NCBI GenBank assembly: GCA_940671915.1
Contig: CALNVZ010003434.1
Location: 1,341,140-1,405,139 of the forward strand
DNA: 64,000 bases
Source: Paracentrotus lividus
Taxonomy: Eukaryota; Echinodermata; Echinoidea; Camarodonta; Echinidae
Reading direction: 5' to 3'
In this document: in pieces, positions 1 to 12,600 of the stretch
How the letters are laid out: the number at the start of each line of letters is the position of its first letter
How positions within the stretch are numbered: position 1 is the stretch's first letter
Position numbers and translations under genes: made by a program
The notes under the pieces: generated by a model
Database searches by the model: none
The model's input: the letters and a program-made list of their open reading frames with translations, nothing else
Told to the model about the DNA's origin: nothing

Positions 1-136
1 GCAGCATCTCCTCGAAGTACCGGTAGCAGAATGTATTTCGCTGGCTCCAGCCATAGGGGCAAGAATATTCGCTTGGGGTGTAACCGTATGTGGAGATGGC
101 GGCAGCGAACAGCAGGAAGAACATAACGGCCTTCAT
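1..136 (-). CDS. C-type lectin domain protein, first exon (partial)
   Basis: Reading the minus strand from the ATG at 136-134 gives 45 codons with no stop, running off the window edge. Residues 1-18 (MKAVMFFLLFAAAISTYG) are a clear signal peptide: a Lys at position 2, a hydrophobic core, and small residues before a likely cleavage site. The mature part then has CPYGWSQRNTFCYRYFEEM, which matches the start of a long-form C-type lectin domain (C-P-x-G-W, then C-Y-R-Y-F). The carbohydrate and calcium sites would lie beyond the edge, so ligand type is unknown. Its GC-rich codons contrast with the AT-rich surroundings, which supports a functional exon. It lies 15 kb downstream of a FReD gene on the same strand but has its own start and signal peptide, so it is a separate gene. 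The mirror arm ends just short of this exon. Confidence 0.85.
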   Translation of the reverse strand, partial: MKAVMFFLLFAAAISTYGYTPSEYSCPYGWSQRNTFCYRYFEEML

Positions 137-3100
137 TGTGTTGCTATGTGTTTTATATTCGAGAGATAGAATAAAGATAATACGGTATCAGGAAAAGAAT
201 ACAATAATGGTTTCCTCTATTTCTTAAATATCATTTCGTTCCAATGTATGGACGCATGAAGAAAAAAAAACGAATAGCAAAGGGATTCCCTGAAGTCATT
301 TGATCCTCAAAATATAAATGATTATATATTATATATATTAAATATTATTTACCCTCATAACACCAATATATTTCTTTGCTTTTGGGTGATATTTATCTAG
401 TGACAAGATTCTCCATTGGAGAGCTAGAAAAAGAAAGATTTTCTTAGCATTATTAGATTGGTTATCAGCTCCAGGAAACCAGGCGAAAATGTACATGAGC
501 AATGGACCAAGCTTATATAGTTGGGAAAACTTTTGAATTTCTTATCAAAACATTGTACTTTTCAAAAAAGAAAAGCTGAGAAGTTAAAGTTATTTTATTT
601 GAAAATATATATATAATAAGCAAAGTATAAACTCTTTATTAAAACCAAACTAACAAAATCCAACAAATCTATTTCATTTTCTTAAAACTATTTTAATACT
701 TCAGAAAGATTTCTGACAGCTGTAGAACAAAGGCTAACTGCATGTGAATGGAATAATTTGAATACATTTTACTTGTTTAATAAATTCGCCTACGACATCA
801 CATTAATAATGACAATGGCCATGTCCTAATTAAAAAAACTATATGCTGAGGATGATCCTTATAAGCCTATGCTATGTCTCTTTCATAACATTGAATATGG
901 GGGATCCTGAAGATTAATAGGCATGATAACCGTTTCTTTGGGTGCAATTACATCATAGTCATTGGTCACACAAATTTAGCGCCCGATCGTTGGGAGGGTA
1001 TTTTTATCCTGATTGATCGGAGAAGAAGCGTAATTTAATAATTGTTTTTGTTAATTGCAATCCGTCCTCTCTCGAAAAGCTCTAGCAAAGGAGGCGGGGG
1101 GGGTTACTCAAGAAAAAGTGCTACACATCGCGTTCCACGACCCTGAAATGGCCTAAAAGTCTCATTGCATGAAGTCAAATTTTGCACCCCTTTTCGGCGT
1201 CAAGACTGGAAAAAACTACCCCTATGGGTAAACACCGTGAAATTTTTGCCCAAAACAGACAATTTTAGTGAAACCCCCATAATGAATGGCGTAAACAAAA
1301 GAAATTAACCCAAAAAAGCATTTTAACAGCGAAAAAACCCCCACTATTTTTATAATTGGCGACTTAAATAAAAAAAACACCCTATAGTTATAGGGGAAAG
1401 CGTTGTACAAGACCAGGTGAAAAGATGGAAACAGACCCATTTTCGACCGTTTTGGGACAGCATGAAGCGTATCAATAGCACATAATATGGTGAGTGACCC
1501 CCCCCTCCCCCGGGAAAGGAGGCTCCTAGATCCTATGTACGTTCGTTGTATACCTGAATTCCAAAATGTCAATAGATAGAGTGTGATAGTAATACACTAC
1601 GAAAATTTAATACGGCGTAGCAATACGAGTAGAAGAGAGAAAGATGCGGAAAATCTCAAGATCTGCCAATTAAAACAGAAAGAATCTATCAATATATGTA
1701 CTGGATCAAGGTGTAAATCTATCTTTACGACTGAATAAAAGGAAAAATCGATGTTTTCTAAACGAATGAATATCCACATAGATGCTTATATGAATGTTTT
1801 GATGCCTACTGCAAGTTACATCATTCTGACTCAGAAAACGGTCCTAAATGAATGAAGCAATGACACCAACTCCTGTGTATTTACCGAGAGCAATAGCGAA
1901 GTAGAGTTAGGAAAGATATCCGTTTTCCCGTATGTGTACGGCTTGCATTTCAAAAGTAATAAAAAGAAATTACTGTGTAGTTTACATAGAATTAATAAAT
2001 TGAGCGGTCCCTGACAATGATAGATTATAGGCGAGTAATCGACCCGTAGTTTTTCGAAAGATATACACACACGAACATACAAAAAAATATAAAGTAAAAT
2101 ATTTATGGAGAAGATGGATTCCATCTTGTTGTCGTCAAGCTTGTAGTCTTGGCTAAAGGCAAGTATGATGAATGAAAGCTTCTCTTTAATCCCAGAATTC
2201 AATCTCAGGTCAATGTTCTCTTATCCACACAATTACTATAAATACTTATCTCTCTCTTCTACTACTTTTTCCTCTTATTTATCATGCATGTGATGATTAT
2301 CTGCGGTATTATTTTATTTTTGCTCTTCATTTCTCTCCAACCTGTTGGTTGATTCGTTATACTCACTATGTTCTCTTCTCTCTCTCATTGTTCGAACACC
2401 AGACCTGATTCCCTCTTCCCTTTGTGCTAGTCTTTGGCAATAATATCTGCTACTTCGTCAGTCCTTCTCTTCTCTCTTCTTCTCTTAGTCCTCTCTCCAT
2501 CATCTCTCTCTCTCTCCTCTTCTCTCTCTTTATCTTCTCTATCTCTCCGTTTGGATCTCCCTCTCCTTCTTTCTCTCTCTCTCTCTCTATCATCTTCTCT
2601 ATCTCTCTGTTTGGATCTCCCTCTTTCCATTCATTGCTCTTCGTATAACCCCTTTATGTTGTTATTTCCTTTTATACGTTTTTATTATAGTTCATTTACT
2701 AGTAATTCCTGTTTTATTCGCCTACATGACGAATAAAGTAAACAAAAAGAAGCTACATTATCAAGGAAATTGTATACATTAGAGATGATGTTTGTTGATT
2801 AAGTCGATCATAACAAAGAATAAAACAGATAATCTTGACGGTATACACAAGATTTTGGTCATCTATTCTCACGATCGGTCCGTAAAATTGGATGTAAAAA
2901 AATAAAGAATAGTGATATTTAAACAGAAAAACCTTTTGTTTCCAGATTATAAACGCAACGGCACAAACTATATTCATGATATTGGTGTTCAAGAAAGAAA
3001 AGAAAAGAAAGACCCCTTTGCATGACATATAGTTTCGTAAACAATAACAGTCTGTGTTTTTGTAACTTTGGCTTGGTGGAAGTGCATGTCTTTTATTACA

Positions 3101-3167
3101 TAGTCCTTCCGAATCAAGGATGGGCATTAATATCTATTTATTGCTTTACAAGGACATCGGTTAAAAG
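137..3167. other. Intergenic, no gene seen; microsatellites
   Basis: No coding exon is supported. About 1070-1540 is a degenerate unit with G-rich and C-rich ends (G run near 1097, C run near 1500) and repeated short blocks inside, probably an old transposon. About 2465-2640 is a CT-rich microsatellite. Apparent reading frames here are AT-rich or Ser/Leu-rich low-complexity shadows. The whole stretch recurs in reverse complement at about 29200-32232. Confidence 0.5.
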
Positions 3168-3925
3168 AAGGTCTGGACCCAAAATATTTTTTATATAAAA
3201 AGCAGAAAATGCAGAAAAGTTGGAAAAACATAATAAAAAAAGTTTTCAGAAAATTGGACTAATAATAAGAAAGTAATGAATATCTTTACGATGCACAAAA
3301 AAAAAAAATGATCGCTATACCAAATTGGCAACATAGTCACAAAGCTGTGATGTCATTGGGGCACAACTTGCCATGCATTTTCTATATTGTTTTATATATA
3401 ATAAAGTTTCACTTAATTTGTTAAGAAACTGTTTTCCTCATAACTTTGGCCAAGATATATTGATGGCAATATGCTATTGCATCTATACATTATATTGTAA
3501 AATCAGAATTAGAAATACAAAAAACAAAGATTTTAAGTAGGTTTTCGGTATAGAAAAAAGATATTCATGAATGTTGAATTTCATAAAATTGTCGCTTTTC
3601 TTTTGAAATGTCATTATAATTCTCATTTTATGAAAATGCATAGATGCAATAACACATTTTCATCAATATATCTTAGCCAAAGTTATGAGAAAAACAGCTT
3701 CTTAACAAATAAAGTGAAAATTTATCATAAAACAATATAGAAGATGCGTGGCAAGTTGTGCCCCTATGACATCATAGGTGTTGCCAATATGGTATAGCGA
3801 TCTCTTTTTTGGGCATCATAAAGATGTACACTTATTATTAGTCAGATTTTCTATAAAACTTTTTTAAATCTGTTTTTCTAATTTTTCTGCTTTTTATAAA
3901 AGCAACTTATTTTGGGTCCAGACCT
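3168..3925. mobile_element. Palindromic MITE-like element, long TIRs
   Basis: The element starts AAGGTCTGGACCCAAAATA and ends with the near reverse complement (TATTTTGGGTCCAGACCTT, degenerate inside). The two halves (about 3168-3540 and 3560-3925) are inverted copies for most of their length: a block containing GATCGCTATACCA near 3310 returns as TGGTATAGCGATC near 3790, and CATAACTTTGGC near 3440 returns inverted near 3680. It has no coding capacity. This is a non-autonomous terminal-inverted-repeat or foldback element of about 758 bp; the superfamily cannot be assigned. Confidence 0.75.
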
Positions 3926-4852
3926 TCCCTGTGAAAGAAAGTCACTTTTGATCATACATAATTATCCTCTTTTGTGAGCCAAAAGGTCGTTAGCTCATAG
4001 CATTTGACTTATGACCAACTGACTTTAATATAGCAGACGATCGGCCCTTGTCTATTTTGTATTTTCAGGTATTTTCTTTCCAGCCAACTACCAGACTTCT
4101 TATAACATTGTATAAAGTAAAAACAGGAAGTCTACCGCCTGTTTACACCAATTTAAAGCTATGCAGGAAATCCAAAGCGGAACGTATTGGTTGCCCTTAT
4201 ATTTTTATCATCTTCTAGCCTTCTAAAACCTTTGTCTTTCAAAGATAAAACAAAAATAGAATGGGGAAATGGTGTTTAAATTGCACTCTTTACAATGTCA
4301 AACGTTATAGTCACATCTTTGAAAATACCTACAAACCAATAATGTACAGCATAGATCGATTTCAAAAGGTAAATTAAAATCACCCACATCGTACACATGA
4401 TTATGACTATGAGACCTATGACTATGAGACCTATGGGCAGATGAGTAAGAAATCAAAACCATGGAGCTCTTCACTCGTTTTAAAGGAAACGAGAGGTAAA
4501 CACTGAGGGGGTAAAATAACTTTTAAAAAATAACTGGTCCTTTCAGTATGACCACTGTAGATGTCCACGTATTTGTCATAAAAATAACATGCCCTCATCT
4601 GTCAAAAGTATCGCACCTTTATTCGTGCATTTGTTCGTTATTTTACAAATTCTTCTCTACAAGTTATCATATTTCATTATGGCAAGAACATCATCGACCA
4701 TATATTTTAATCTTAAAGAGTAGACTTGTCCCCTTTCATCCTTTAGAGCTGTTGAAGAGCATGCAGACTCGGTCATATCTGAAACAAAGACGAAAACAAA
4801 AGAACAAAGCCAATACGGAAGAAAGAAAATATAAGCCGACATTGACTTTTTA

Positions 4853-4902
<50 letters not shown>

Positions 4903-5367
4903 AGAGAAAGGAAACATTGTGTAGATAGTAAAACAATGAGATGAAGGAGTGTCAAGGTGTATTCCGTGAGAAAAATATATTCCGACCCTACCTTTTTTTT
5001 CTTTTCCTTCCTCCTCTGACCTGTGGAAAGTCTCTCCCTCTCCCTCTCTTTCTTTCTCTCCATCACTCCCATGCTCTCTCTCTCTCTCTCTCTCTCTCGC
5101 TTTCTCACTCTCTCCCTCCCTCCCTCTCTCTCCCTCTCTGTTTGTACTTTTCTCTTTTCCCCTCCACTTCTCTCGTTCTCTCCCTATATCTTACCAGTCA
5201 TTACCACCATCCCTAACTAATACTTCCTTTCAGTGGCGGTTCTGCTCGTGATGGAAAAAGTCTCCAAAAACTAAAAAACACAATTGATTTTCCACGACTT
5301 TCGAGGATCGAGTCGTGATTAGTCTCATATTGAGCAAGATAGGTTCTTAATGCTTGTCAGACATAGC
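3926..5367. other. Intergenic, no gene seen; GA/CT microsatellites
   Basis: No exon is supported. A GA microsatellite at about 4852-4900 with a short G run and a CT-rich stretch at about 5028-5165 form an inverted pair around about 4960. The Ser/Leu-rich and Arg/Glu-rich frames here are translations of these simple repeats. The stretch recurs inverted at about 27000-28430. Confidence 0.5.
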
Positions 5368-6373
5368 AACAACGGTATGCGGATTATATTTGTTCTATTA
5401 TACATAGCGAGTACATGGCTCTCAGAAGAAACATGCATATCATAATTGAATGATTTTATTCGCCAAGTGCAAGAAATATAATATACATGAACAAATCATA
5501 ATATAAAAGATACACTGACAGGATAGCCCATGAAAGCGGAAAATGCTTATTTCCAATGGGGTACTATAATGTGAACCGTACTACACAAGTATGATAGAGT
5601 CACTGCAACCAGAGACTCGGCTCGCATTTTAGATAATCTTTGTTTGCTTGAAGTTAACCTATAAGTGGTCTGGTTGTCTATCATTCATATGCAATTATAA
5701 TAACAATAGTAACATAAACCTGTGGCATGTTCATATAGATAGCAGATTCGCTCACAATAAATTGGCATCTTGAACATCCATTCCACATAATTATCACTCT
5801 TTTAAAGAAATTGTACATAACAGCTTTGAAGCTAAGAGTGAGTTCGTAGCTAAAATTCCTAGCAATGATAAAATGTATTTCTCAGGTATGTTGTATCTTT
5901 TATATATATATTACTTATGTATGTAATGGTGCCATATGAGCATCACACATGACGGGCTTGAGCGCTTTGCAAGAAGCCACCATTATTATTAGTTCTATTA
6001 TCATTTATTATTATGATGAACGGGCTATATTTTAGCGTTTACTGCGGTATTCTTCGTTGTTGAAGTTGTGTTGTATTAGGTCGGCTTTCATGCTTGAATA
6101 GACTCCAGGGAAAATAATTTTGGCTCTCGGTTAACTTATTCATCATCTATCCTATTTGTGAGTATACAATTAATCAGGTAGTCCCGAACACAATACGTCA
6201 CGTCAATTAATATGTCGAAAATTATGGTGAGGAAGTTGATTCCGCTTTTTTTAAACCCCCAGAATCATCCTAAGTGTGAAATTGAATATACTTGTGCGTC
6301 GCCGGTAAAGACACTAACTTTTTGCCTGCCAGATTCAACTAAAGTCGCAATTGTACTTTTTAACTATACAATC
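5368..6373 (+). repeat. 1 kb non-coding block, copy 1
   Basis: This block (from ACAACGGTATGCGGATTATA to ACTATACAATCAT) recurs directly at 9627-10484 plus 12581-12705, and inverted at about 25816-26930. A short piece also recurs after the first gap (13905-14000), including GATACACTGACAGGATAGCC. There is no reading frame of note. Copies differ by many short indels. It serves as the empty site for the LINE found in copy 2. Confidence 0.8.
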
Positions 6374-6769
6374 ATCAGGCCCGTAACTAGGATTTTTACG
6401 GGGGGGATGGGGTTCGAAATCTGAAAAAGTGGACCTTTTTCAAGAATGTTTTTCGAGAGCGAAGCGCGAGCCGAAAATTTTGAATTAAACTTGGAGTAAA
6501 CTATGCATTATCACGATTATAGACTCTATTTAGTATCCGCGAGCACGAAGCTCAAAACTGGGGTTAATTGTGCATTATAGACCCTACTTATAGTATCCGC
6601 GAGCGCGAAGCGCGAGCTGAAAATTTTAGGAATCTTAATGGCTTTTATTTTTTATTGTTCATTTTAGTAATGAATATAAAGGAATGCGAGCGCGAAGCGC
6701 GAGCCCAAAATTTTGAGGACAAAATTGGAGTTAATTGTTCAATATAGAGCCTACCCTTACAAAAATGTC

Positions 6770-7285
6770 TTGTGGTACCACGCAACGGTACCATACAAAA
6801 TACCACAGGATTCTCCTATGGTTTTTTGGCACAAATACCACACAAAATACCACACAGAAGTACCATACAGCCAAAATACCATATGATTTCTATGTTTTTT
6901 GGCCAAAATACCACACAAAATACATAACAGCAAGTTACCTACAGCCAAAATACCATAGATTTCCTATGGTTTTTGGCACAAATTTTACCATACAGCCAAA
7001 TATACCTAGGATTTCCTATGGTTTTGGCACAAATACACACAAAGGATACCTACAGAAGTACCATACAGCCAAAATACCATAGGATTTCCTATGGTTTTGG
7101 CACATAATTATACCATTACAGCAACAATTCCATAGGGATTTCCTATGTTTTTTGTGCACCATAATAGCACGACAAATATACCATACAGAGTACCAATACA
7201 GCCAAAATACCATAGGTATTCTATGGTTTTTGGCACAAATACCACACAAAATACCACTACAGAAGTACCATACAGCCAATTAATC
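6770..7285. repeat. Palindromic minisatellite array, left arm
   Basis: About eight to nine units of about 55-62 bp. Each contains ACAGCCAAAATACCATAGG, then CCTATGGTTTTTGGCACAA, then ATACCACACAAAATACCA. The centre of each unit (CCATAGGATTTCCTATGG) is itself a hairpin. Units vary by small indels. Reading frames across it (Tyr/His/Thr-rich) are repeat translations, not genes. Confidence 0.8.
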
Positions 7286-7289
7286 ATCT

Positions 7290-8135
7290 TATTTTTGTTT
7301 TCTAGGGGGATCGTCACTCTCGATTTTTAAAAGCTTAAGAAAAATATATGTACATATAATAGACGAAGAGGCACAGTGTGTCGTAAATGTACCAAGTTCA
7401 GGTCATTAGAAAGCAAATTTTCGGCTCGCGCTTCGCTTGCAACAAAAAACACCAGACATATTAAACTAAATAATCTCTTCTCATGGTCCCCTATTATTCA
7501 TTTATTCTTTTATTTGTTACAACGCTTTATTTGTTTTATTTGGCATAATTGTGTGTGGGTTGGTCATTCTATTGTGAATTTTGGATATTAGCCTATGTTA
7601 TATGTCTCTTTGGGTGCTTTATTTATTCCGATCTAGGTGATATTAATTCTCTCCAAATTTGGCGCAATCAGGGGACATGTCCCCTTGATTTTCATAGCTT
7701 CACATTTTGTTTTTATTTTCTAAATAATTTGGATAATTTTTGTATTTGCCCACTTCTCCAAATTTGATTGGAAATAAACTTTTTAATTTCTTTAAATTCT
7801 TTGTTTTCAGTCCGTATCGTTATAAAAAGTGACCATATTTCAGAAAGGATTACAAACATATACATGATTTTAAACGTTGATTTATGAGATTTTCACTCGT
7901 CCTTCGTAATTGTATTTTTCTTTAAGAGTAGTGATTATCAGCTCGTGAATACAATGATTAATGTTATTATAGAGCAAAATTGTTAGCTCGCGCTTCGCGC
8001 TCACAAAACAAATAACAATACAGTGATTAACGATTTAACTATGTAAAAACAAAAAAAGTAATAATATAAAAAAAGTGCATTTCGTGCTCACGTGACGTTA
8101 TTGAGTGTAAGCAATTTAACGGTTCATGGAACTTT
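7290..8135. other. AT-rich core of foldback-like element
   Basis: No transposase or other protein homology is visible. A GCTCGCGCTTCGC motif occurs at 7424-7436 and again near 7985, matching the palindromic motif of the outer transposon. Mirrored at about 23990-24850. Confidence 0.5.
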
Positions 8136-8139
8136 TTCT

Positions 8140-9045
8140 ACATGTGGTATTTGTGCCACTACATGTGGTATTTTGTGCCAAAAAAACCATACAGCAATAC
8201 CATACAATAATGGTTATATGTGTAAAAAAAAAATACATTACAAGCAATACCATACAATATGGTATTTGTTGCAAAGAAACTACAGCAATACCATACTATG
8301 GTTATTTGTCCAAAAACATAAAGCTAATACCATACATATGGTATTTGTGCCAAAAAACCAATCTCAATTGCCAAGAAACTTCATTAAAAGAAATATACAT
8401 ATGGTTTGTCGCAACAAAAAAAAAACATATCAGCAATACCATACATTATGGTATTGTGCCCAAAAATACCAAATACAGCCAATACCTAACATAAGTATTT
8501 TGTGCCAAAAACCATACAGAACCTACATATGTATGCCACGATATAAACACATATGGTATTTTGAGCCAAAAAACCATACAGATAATTTACCATACATATG
8601 TATTTGTGCATATCAAACAAAACCATACAGCAATACCATTAACATTATGGTATTTTTTCGTGCCAGAAAACCATACAGCAATACCATACATATGGTATTT
8701 GTGCCAAAAAACCATACAGCAAAACCATACATATGGTATTTGTGCCAATACAGATATACCATACATATGGTATTTGAGCCAAAAAACCATAAAGAAATAC
8801 CATACATATGGTATTTGTGCCCAAAACCATACAGCAATACCATACATATGGTATTTGTGCCAAATACCACAGCACTGCTGTATGGTATTCTTATGGTACC
8901 CTTTTCCTGTGTGGTATTTCCCTATGGTACTTCTATGGTATTTGATTGTACCATAGAAATACCATAGGAATACCACAGGACATTCAGAAATACCATATGA
9001 ATACCACAGGGCATTCAGAAATACCATAGGAATACCACAGGACAT
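8140..9045. repeat. Palindromic minisatellite array, right arm
   Basis: About 18-20 units of about 40-45 bp of the form AATACCATACATATGGTATT, then TGTGCCAAAAAACCATACAGC. ATACCATATGGTAT is a perfect hairpin in each unit. After about 8870 the unit changes to ATACCACAGGACATTCAGAA, ending in the terminal repeat. The vocabulary is shared with the left array (GGTAT, TTGGCACAA, CATACAGC) but unit lengths differ, so the two arms have evolved separately. Confidence 0.8.
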
Positions 9046-9626
9046 TTTTGTAAGGGTATTTAGTATCCGCGAGCTGAAAGTTTTGACCTAAAAATTGTGC
9101 CTTAGAGACTCTTTTTAGGATCCATGTTGAAGATACATAATAATCTTGGCTCGTTAAATAAATAATCTTTGCTATGAAGTTATTGTGGGCTACAGGCCCC
9201 TAGCCCACCCCCAATCTAGCCCAAGCACAATTACACCAATTCTTTTGACAAGGTTTGTCTCCAGCAGAGGGCACTGGGCCCAACCCTTTATTTTAAATCA
9301 GTATACTTATTGTTTGTTAATTTTACAGTGCGAGGTCGCATAGTGACCGAGCAGGAAAATTTGGGGTTTTAAAAGACATATGAAGTAAAGAAGGGGGCAC
9401 TTTGTAGTATTGTAAGTGAAACTTTTTTAAGAAATTGTCCATGGGACTTTTAAAGAGTATGAAAGGCTTCTTTTTAGTATAAAAAGAAAAGGGGCAAGAG
9501 TGCATGAAAAAGTGGGAGCATCGTGCCCCCTGCCCTCGGTTCCACCGCCTCTGATAGACCCCAATATCCTCAAGCGCGAAGGGCGAGTAGAAAACTTTGA
9601 GCTCAAAATTGTAGTTTATTGTGCAT

Positions 9627-12600
9627 GCAACAACGGTATCGGATTATATTGTTGTATTAATAACATAACGAGTAAATGGCTCTCAGAAAGAAACATCATA
9701 ATTCATATTGAATGATTTTATTGCCAAGTGCAAGAATATAATAATACATGAATAAATCATAATATAAAAGATACACTGACAGGATAGCCCATGAAAGCGG
9801 AAAATGCTCATTACAAGGGGTAGCTATATAATGTAACCGTACCTAACAGGTATGATAGAGTCACTGCAACCAGAGAACGCTCGCATTTTAGATAACCTTT
9901 GTTGCTTGGTAACCTATAAGTGGTCTGGTGTCTATCTTCATATGCATTATAATAACAATAGTAACATAACCTGTGGCATGTTCATATAGTATAGCAGATT
10001 TCGCTCACAATAAATTGGCATCTTGAACATCATTCCACATAATTATCACTCTTTTAAAGAAATTGTACATAACACTTTGAAGCTTAAGAAGTGATTCGAG
10101 CTAAAATTCCTAGCAAGATAAAAGTATTCTCAGGTTTTGTATTTTTAAACATATATATTTCTTATGTATGTAATGGTGCCATATGACATCAACATGATGC
10201 TTGCGCTTTGCAAGAAGCCACAATATTTTAGTTTCTATTATATTTATTATTATGATGAAAGCTGCCTATATTTAGCGTTTACTGCGGTATTCTTCGTTGT
10301 TGAAGTTGTGTTTATTAAGGTCGGCTAATGCTTAAAGACTCGCAGGGAAGATAATTTTGGCTCTCGGTTAACTTATTCATCATCTACCCTATTTGTGAGT
10401 ATAACAATTTAATCAGGTAGTCCCGAACACTAAATACGTCCACGTCAATTAATTATGTCGAAAATATGGTGAGGAAGTTGATTCAGTGTTTTTTTGCTCC
10501 TTGTAACATTGAAAACGAAATCTAGATATTGTCCATAACATTTCCAGAGTAAACGTAGCTGGGCAGCATGCGGCTTGATTGATAACCTTTATCTTAAAAG
10601 GATTATTCGCGAACTAATCGTCCGAACCATTCACAAATAACCATACGCAAAATCTATCCATGACGCTGCGGTGTCTTTGCCTAATAAAAATGAAATTAGC
10701 AAATAATTCCGGCAGTTTTTTTTAAAAGGGTGACGGCTCTATCATTAAAACGAATTAGCTAACACAAATTTTTATTACTACATTTTTCCTCAAGCAAAAT
10801 ATTAGAAAAATAGTTTTTAGCACCGGGCAGCAACTAAAATTTCTGGATGAAACAATTAATTTAAACACGAAATATCTCAATTGGGTTAGAAAACAAAAAC
10901 ACAACAAGCACGCTCCTTCATGAGTTGATAATAAAATACCATCGAATTGATAATGCGGAACCAATACAATTCGGGTTATTTATAGACTTTTCAAAAAAGC
11001 CTTTGACTACCCCATTGACCATGCATTTTACCTACACAACTAACATATTATAGGGATACGAGGAATCGTTCTAACTGGTTCGAAGCTATTATATGGACGC
11101 AAACAATTTGTTTTTATTGATAAATTTAGCATCTAAAACCTCAAAATACATATGTGAGTACCAGGGTCAATCCTCGACCCTCCTTTTTATTTATTACACA
11201 AGACTATACATAAATCTTTCCAATTTAACATACCCGAATTATGTACGCAGACGACACAAATTTATCTTTTACACACAAAAACATAGATACTTTATGTAAC
11301 TTAAGTAAATACAGAACTGAAGCAGTTACAAATGATCAAACCAAAATATCAATAAATCTAGAGAAACAATTTTATGTTATTTAGCTCAACCTTTTCGGAA
11401 TAACCCCGACCAATTATCATGGATAATGTACAAATAACAAAAGTAATCGAAAACTAAATTTTAGGTACTATAATAAGAGTAAATTAACATGAAATATCAT
11501 TTGAAAAAAATTTTAGATTCTCAAGATATAGTATGATGAATAAGCTAAAATATGCATTTCCCAAGTTCTTTTATCACTTTACTCTACCTTGGTATTACAT
11601 ATCCTTAATCACGGGATTTTATCCTGGGAAAAGTGCTTCATACTTATTTAGAAAGAATTTTATTGCTACAGAAAAAAGCTAATGCGAGTTATATAACGTC
11701 CATTCCGTCACCATATGATACACTGTTTTATTCTAATAATGTTTTAAAAGTTTCATGACTTATATAAACTTAACCCTTGCAGTCTCATGTCCAGAAACAA
11801 TCAGGAATTGCTCCCAGCGCTTGGCAACATGTTTATTCTAAATAATGAAAGTACATCCAGTATCCTACAGGCAAATACCATTACCACTTACAAGAACGCG
11901 GTTACAGTGCTAACACAAAACACTTTATATTTACTAGCCCCTAAATTTGGGAATTCTCTAGCCCAGAAGACATGCTGAGATAAGAAGCATATTTTATTAA
12001 AACACAAAATTAAATGTTATTGTTAATCCTTACCACTAATATCACACTGTTCCCTAATGACAGACCGGATACACAAGGATCAAATATCACCAAAGAGCAA
12101 CTTACTTTCATGCACATATAGAAAAATATGATCTAAATCATCGACACCCCCTTCCCCACCCTAGTCCCTCCCCGTTTCTTTTGTCTCTCTAGTTAGTTGT
12201 TTCCTTCTTTTTGTATAATAATTTTTAAATCATATTCTTGCCTCACCCGCTGATAGACGGTTAAACAGTGCGTGCGCTGTAGTCATTTTTGTCCGTGTTG
12301 GAGGGGAAGAATTAGAATTATCCATAAGATTATTCAATTAGAATTTCCATAGAATATGTTCGGTAAAAAAAAAAAAAAATGCTTACTTTTGTATTCTATT
12401 TTAATATTAAAGGGACCAGCGCCCTTACAAGCTTTGCTTCTTGCTGGTTCTGAATTTTCTTTATAAGTTCTCTGTTACTTTGAAACAAATGTTAGTTACA
12501 TACTGATGTTGTTTAATTTGATTATAGTTGTTTTGTACTTGAAAGCATGAGAAATCAATAAAGTAATCTTGAATCTTGAATTCCGCTTTTTATAACCCCA

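Larger units (their letters stand above)
6754..9056. mobile_element. Nested foldback-like element with minisatellite arms
   Basis: The element begins CCCTTACAAAAATGTC and ends GGACATTTTTGTAAGGG, the exact inverse. It is flanked by TA on both sides, inside a locally repeated sequence of the outer transposon (ATAGACTCTATTTAGTATCC), which gives the likely empty site. Each end leads into an array of short palindromic units (6770-7285 and 8140-9045) and the centre is AT-rich and non-coding. Terminal inverted repeats built from tandem repeats are the hallmark of foldback elements. TA target use would fit Tc1/mariner-type mobilisation in trans, but no transposase is present. Confidence 0.65.
6376..9626 (+). 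mobile_element. DNA transposon with CAGGCCCGTAAC ends, truncated copy
   Basis: The left end is CAGGCCCGTAACTAGG followed by a G run and GGGTTCGAA. The complete mirror copy (21725-25815) shows the matching inverted end, CAGGCCCGTAACCAGG then G-rich sequence and GGGTTCGAA. CAG...CTG ends are typical of hAT-like and related cut-and-paste elements. A candidate duplicated target AATCAT flanks it (before 6376, and after the other end in the mirror copy). The body contains repeated palindromic motifs of the form GCGAGCGCGAAGCGCGAGC near 6463, 6600 and 6690. There is no transposase frame, so it is non-autonomous. This copy stops about 700 bp short of the mirror copy, where it meets the second 1 kb block. 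Confidence 0.65.

Noticed and set aside
151..157. TATAAAA just upstream of the lectin ATG (minus strand)
   Set aside because: Only about 15 bp from the ATG, so transcription starting 25-30 bp downstream would begin after the start codon; it is probably chance in AT-rich DNA.
2424..5220. Ser/Leu-rich frames and Arg/Glu-rich antisense frames
   Set aside because: Translations of CT/GA microsatellites; the same applies near 27000-27590 and 29670-30040.
6735..9045. Long Tyr/His/Ile-rich open frames on both strands
   Set aside because: They translate the minisatellite units; the frames stay open only because units lack stops, and the same frames break in the mirror copy.
6770..9045. CRISPR-like repeat and spacer pattern
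   Set aside because: Eukaryotic context, units contiguous and degenerate, with no unique spacers of constant length and no cas genes.
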